NCBI GenBank assembly: GCA_025174535.1
Contig: JALBUN010000048.1
Coordinates: forward strand, 186,001 to 250,000
Reading direction: 5' to 3'
From: Cantharellus purpuraceus
Lineage: Eukaryota; Basidiomycota; Agaricomycetes; Cantharellales; Hydnaceae
Length of the DNA stretch: 64,000 bases
This document shows positions 60,726 through 64,000 of the stretch, one piece after another. The translations under genes were made by a program, and so were the position numbers. The stretch's first letter is position 1. Each line of letters opens with the position of its first letter. Below the pieces are notes generated by a model. It did not search any database, was not told the DNA's origin, and was given only the letters and a program-made list of their open reading frames with translations.

Positions 60726-61344
60726 CTATTTATGAATCATAGATGTGTCCTGAGATCGAGTATGCGGTTGCAGGTATGCGGTTGCGCTATCAAACGGGAA
60801 TGAGACTCTTGACGTTTGACGGCTTATGGAAAGTGCTTCGTTCGACCGAAATTTACAACGCTTCGCGTGACGGTCGCGGTAATCCTTCCGTGCGAAACCT
60901 TCTTCGCTGCAGAGGAGATGCACTGAGCATCCCAGCTGATATCCACTGAAATAATTTAATTGACTCACCAAAAGAAACATTCATACTGAGTACCTCTGTT
61001 CATCGTGTCCACATGCCGGCTTGCGTCCTGTCTACGCGTAAATGACGCATCGCTGTAATGAATGGTGATTCGAAAGTGCAGAAAACACGAAGTGGGTATG
61101 TTTAGGCGAACCAAGTCGTGCATACAAAAGGCTTCTCAGAAAAGTGCACAGTCCGTATGTGTGTGAGTAGCTGAGCTTTTCTCGCAAATCCGGATGCATG
61201 ATTGCACTCGCTCCAGCCGCAGAAGAAGCGTTTGGCTCCACGATCGGGAACTTCTACCACGAGAAGGTCGATGGCTTTGGAGACCGCTGCGTTGCTTGTC
61301 TCGGTCCACTCGTGTCGAACGGGCTGCGTAGAGGAAGGGGTCTG
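60726..61344 (-). CDS. Three-finger zinc-finger protein (ZF-D), 5' end unresolved
   Basis: Minus-strand exons 61,344-61,112, 61,052-60,969 (84 nt) and 60,906-60,726. Finger 1: FFCGWSEC then FARKAQLLTHIRTVH. Finger 2: FVCTTC then FTRRQDASRH, no fourth ligand at normal spacing. Finger 3: YECFFC then GFARKDYRDRH and C three residues on. Both inner introns are phase 2 and split cysteine codons (TG|C). An intron acceptor (TTAG or GCAG) lies at 61,341-61,346; the exon before it was not found with confidence, so the N-terminus is missing from this model. Paralogue of ZF-B, ZF-C and ZF-E. Confidence 0.72.
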
Positions 61345-62549
61345 CTAATAAATATGAGCTATGACGCGGTCAAACAGAGTCGTACTAATTGGCTAACAAT
61401 GTTGTTATTGTCGTTGTCTAATCTGACCATCCGCGATGGAAGGGCATCACGTTGAGATTCGTAAGGGTAAGTCAAAGCTGAATCATGTAAAACTCAGCAA
61501 TAAATAATGATAAAAACCCAAAGAAGAACACATCCGCGCACGTGGATATTCTCCTCCTTGAAAACTGTTCGTTGTGGCTGGAAAGGGGTCAGGACAACAA
61601 GTACCGCAGTTCACCTCAATACCCACGTGGAAAGTGTGAGCAAGAATACATGGTGCTAGGCTCACTCATGAGAGTGGCATCATTTAATTCTGTGAAAGAG
61701 AAGATGAAAACCGATCATCATAATTGAATTACTGTAACGCACTGCACGCTGTGCTATGTGTCAGACGACCACACTCGAAGACTACAAGCTCGTCACTCAC
61801 CAGGCTGCCTGTCGTAGTAGCTCTCAGGAATACACCCCCATTGAAGGGGCATTTCCATCTCAACGTTTTGCGTCCGATACATGGAGGAGAACCGACACCA
61901 CGGGAAGGACGGCGTCCATATATCTATACTGCCAGAACCGGCAGAGCAAATGATGAATTTAGGATTCCTTCACACGCCTCATATATGGAAGTCTCCGCAT
62001 CACAATTACGAAGGTGACATTAATGTCAACGAAGCCACGTTCAACTGACACCCCCATGCGAACCCGTGAAATCGGATGGAAAACTCCGATATTCGAGCTC
62101 CGCTGAAAATTTCTTCTGTCGTACCTGGTTGGCCATGACGTTGGCATTTGAATGTACTTTTATCTTGTATGTCTAGTGTGGTGTCTTCTACCGAATCTCA
62201 TGTAGCCTGCAGAATTTCTGTCCCCCCTCCGTTACAATTAGATGCGTGAACTGATCTAGTGATGAATGTGTGCTACAGCTTGAGAGTCAAGCAGTGTTTT
62301 AGGGATCCTACAAAGCATTTACTATTGTTACTGTGAACGTTCATGGGTGAGAGATGTAGCACTATTATTTGGCCTGCGTTCTAGTGACTAGTGGTAACTA
62401 GACTTCTGATAGACACTGAGGTCCTACAGAATCAGGCCAAATAAGATCTAGGAGATATATGTAGAAGATCGCATAATACACCAATAGCAGCTTATATTAT
62501 ATCAGTGAGATATTGACGTATTCTATTCAGAACATGTTGATTTCGAGGT
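61345..62549. other. Between ZF-D and ZF-E
   Basis: Should contain the first exons and promoter of ZF-D. A CCTTCCATCGCGGATG-GT donor-like site near 61,437 is one candidate. Nothing else recognised. Confidence 0.35.
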
Positions 62550-63357
62550 CTACTGATAGGGGTTGTTGAGCAAGCATCGCTGCTCATGGCTGTCACGGGA
62601 GTGTTTCCGTGAGAACGCTCGCTGGCTAGGTTTAATTGTCAGTCAACCCATAAGCTATGTATCGGAAAGCCGGCTGACCACGAGCTGCACTTGTATTGTC
62701 TCCCAAGATTCATGGCAGTTGCATGACGATTAGCATCTTGTTTGCGCGTGAAAGTTGCATCGCTGTGACTCGATTCAGCCCGAGAGAAAAGGATACACCA
62801 TTCCAGAAACAACTAACCATGTCAAGCAAATAAATAGTTTCTCTTGGAGGTGCCATGAGCGAATATGCGTAACAAGCCGCGGTTTTGTTTCAAACCCCAC
62901 TGGGTGCTTGCACCCCGGCCAGCCACAAAAAAAGGTTCTGACACCATCATTGCACATCTCTATGATGTGTTGATCGAGCTCTTTGGTAGAAGTGATCCTG
63001 GTATTATGTGTATAGACATGTTGCATTGCCTGATGCTGCTGCTGTATTGGCTGGATAATCACTGTCGATGGCCCTGTTGTCTGTAGCCACAGTTAGAGAG
63101 TGGGGAAGGAGTTAAAAACGACTTACGATAGTTGATTCATCCTGTATAGACGTCTGATATGTAGGTTCGTTGCCCGCAACGTCCAAAACATCTGTACATG
63201 AAAAATTATCGACATGGGCGATGACAAGGTACTGAATACCAAAGCTAACTCACGCTGATCATCAGAGCCACACAAAGAGTCCGAGGAGTCTGGAACAGTA
63301 GAGGGAGGATACTGAGGACGGCATCACCGCAGAAGCCTGGACACATACGGTTGTCAT
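62550..63357 (-). CDS. Three-finger zinc-finger protein (ZF-E)
   Basis: Minus-strand exons 63,357-63,349; 63,311-63,254; 63,191-63,127; 63,080-62,818; 62,762-62,679 (84 nt); 62,625-62,550; 184 residues. Finger 1: FFCGWPGC then PRLVTHIRSWH. Finger 2: FICLTC then FTRKQDANRH. Finger 3: YKCSSCQRAFSRKHSRDSH then C at +4. The two inner introns split cysteine codons as in ZF-B, ZF-C and ZF-D. A Gln-rich stretch (IQPIQQQHQAMQH) precedes finger 1. The first exon here is only nine nt before a 37-nt intron; the open frame extends upstream, and a further exon near 63,540-63,690 is possible, so the start is tentative. Confidence 0.72.
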
Positions 63358-64000
63358 CCGGACTGGAAACAGCATCAAAGCAATAAAAAGGAGAGGTCTC
63401 GAAGTATTCTGAAAAAAGAAAGCATCATCTGCGCCTTGGTCATGTGGTAGAATAGGGTAGACACACACCGGACCGCGGAATTGAACCTTGGGAAGGATAA
63501 GAAGAATCGCGTAAATTAATACCGGAGGGGGTCAGACCACCTGCATATTAGTATCACAGATAATGGGCAACAGGATTGGCCTACTCTCACTGTTATCACT
63601 ATTGACTAGACCTTGTAAGGAGGGATCTCGACTGAGAAACTCGCTTTCGGAGCCAGTCCGATGGGAAGACGCAGAACTTGCCGCCCAATCCATGTGAAGG
63701 AGAAGGAGTATTCTGATCTCGTTTGCTTCTGGCATCGAACCTTTTGTAGTTCTTCAACTGGGTGCTTGTCTGCACAATCAGGGATAATGCATTGGTATGC
63801 TGATTTCGTCACTGCCTTTGAGGCGATTATTGATGGATCTTAGATGGCAATCATGTCAATCTCGAAGGCTCGGACATCAGAGATTTATCAACTGTTAGAC
63901 GCTAGCACAACAGCGTCTTGCCAGCGGTGCGGCCAGGTCGCAGTTAAATACGAGCCTACAGAGGAAACATCGAAACATACCATACCTAACAATACAGGAA
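63358..64000. other. Window end, possible ZF-E upstream exons
   Basis: A minus-strand frame at 63,532-63,690 (MDWAASSASSHRTGSESEF) is Ser-rich like zinc-finger N-termini and could be a ZF-E first exon. Another at 63,720-63,812 has AYQCIIPDCADKHP, a possible lone Cys pair. Neither could be joined by eye. Confidence 0.3.

Overview
The window is eukaryotic nuclear DNA, almost certainly from a basidiomycete fungus and probably an Agaricomycete. The evidence is many short GT-AG introns (mostly 46-96 nt), compact protein genes on both strands, fungal-type proteins (glycine-cleavage T protein, VPS28, a HUA1-like zinc-ribbon protein, short-chain dehydrogenases) and degenerate LTR retroelements. No RNA gene or CRISPR array was seen. 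I cannot name the species.

Layout. 1-2,066 holds LTR fragments. 3.1-27.7 kb is ordinary gene space: a METTL7-like methyltransferase (+), a short-chain dehydrogenase remnant (-), GCV1 (-), VPS28 (-), a zinc-finger protein (+), a small PPxY-tailed membrane protein (-), a short-chain dehydrogenase with a GC-AG intron (+), an unrecognised 500-residue protein (-) and a HUA1-like protein (+). Stretches such as 9.2-11.4 and 15.7-20.6 kb hold nothing I can call. From 31 to 63 kb the window is accessory. Two three-finger zinc-finger genes point right (31.2-32.0 and 34.6-35.7 kb) and two paralogues point left (60.7-61.3 and 62.6-63.4 kb). The repeat-rich island lies between the two pairs.

Inside the island is a decayed tandem array of one module: a PD-(D/E)XK nuclease-like gene (-), a shared intergenic block, a kinase-fold gene (+) and a conserved tail. 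The best unit spans 39.8-43.3 kb. A second (53.5-56.8 kb) has a nuclease cut down to its non-catalytic half but an open kinase gene. Other units survive as tails, a nuclease-deleted remnant, or the shared 5' block fused to a different acidic gene. Nuclease and kinase domains together recall the Crinkler-type effector repertoire. That link is inference.

The array is broken by nested retroelements at 44.1-51.3 kb. A Ty3/gypsy gag-pol relic carries a textbook -1 frameshift signal. It holds a solo LTR in gag, and its reverse transcriptase is cut by a 1,432-bp LTR-like element. That element was in turn hit by its own family in opposite orientation, producing a long near-palindrome. A further segmental duplication (51.5-53.5 and 57.9-59.1 kb) contains a 433-bp solo LTR in one copy only, so the other copy is the empty site.

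All splice models were built by eye from frame continuity, splice consensus and motifs. Starts of several genes are uncertain and are marked so.
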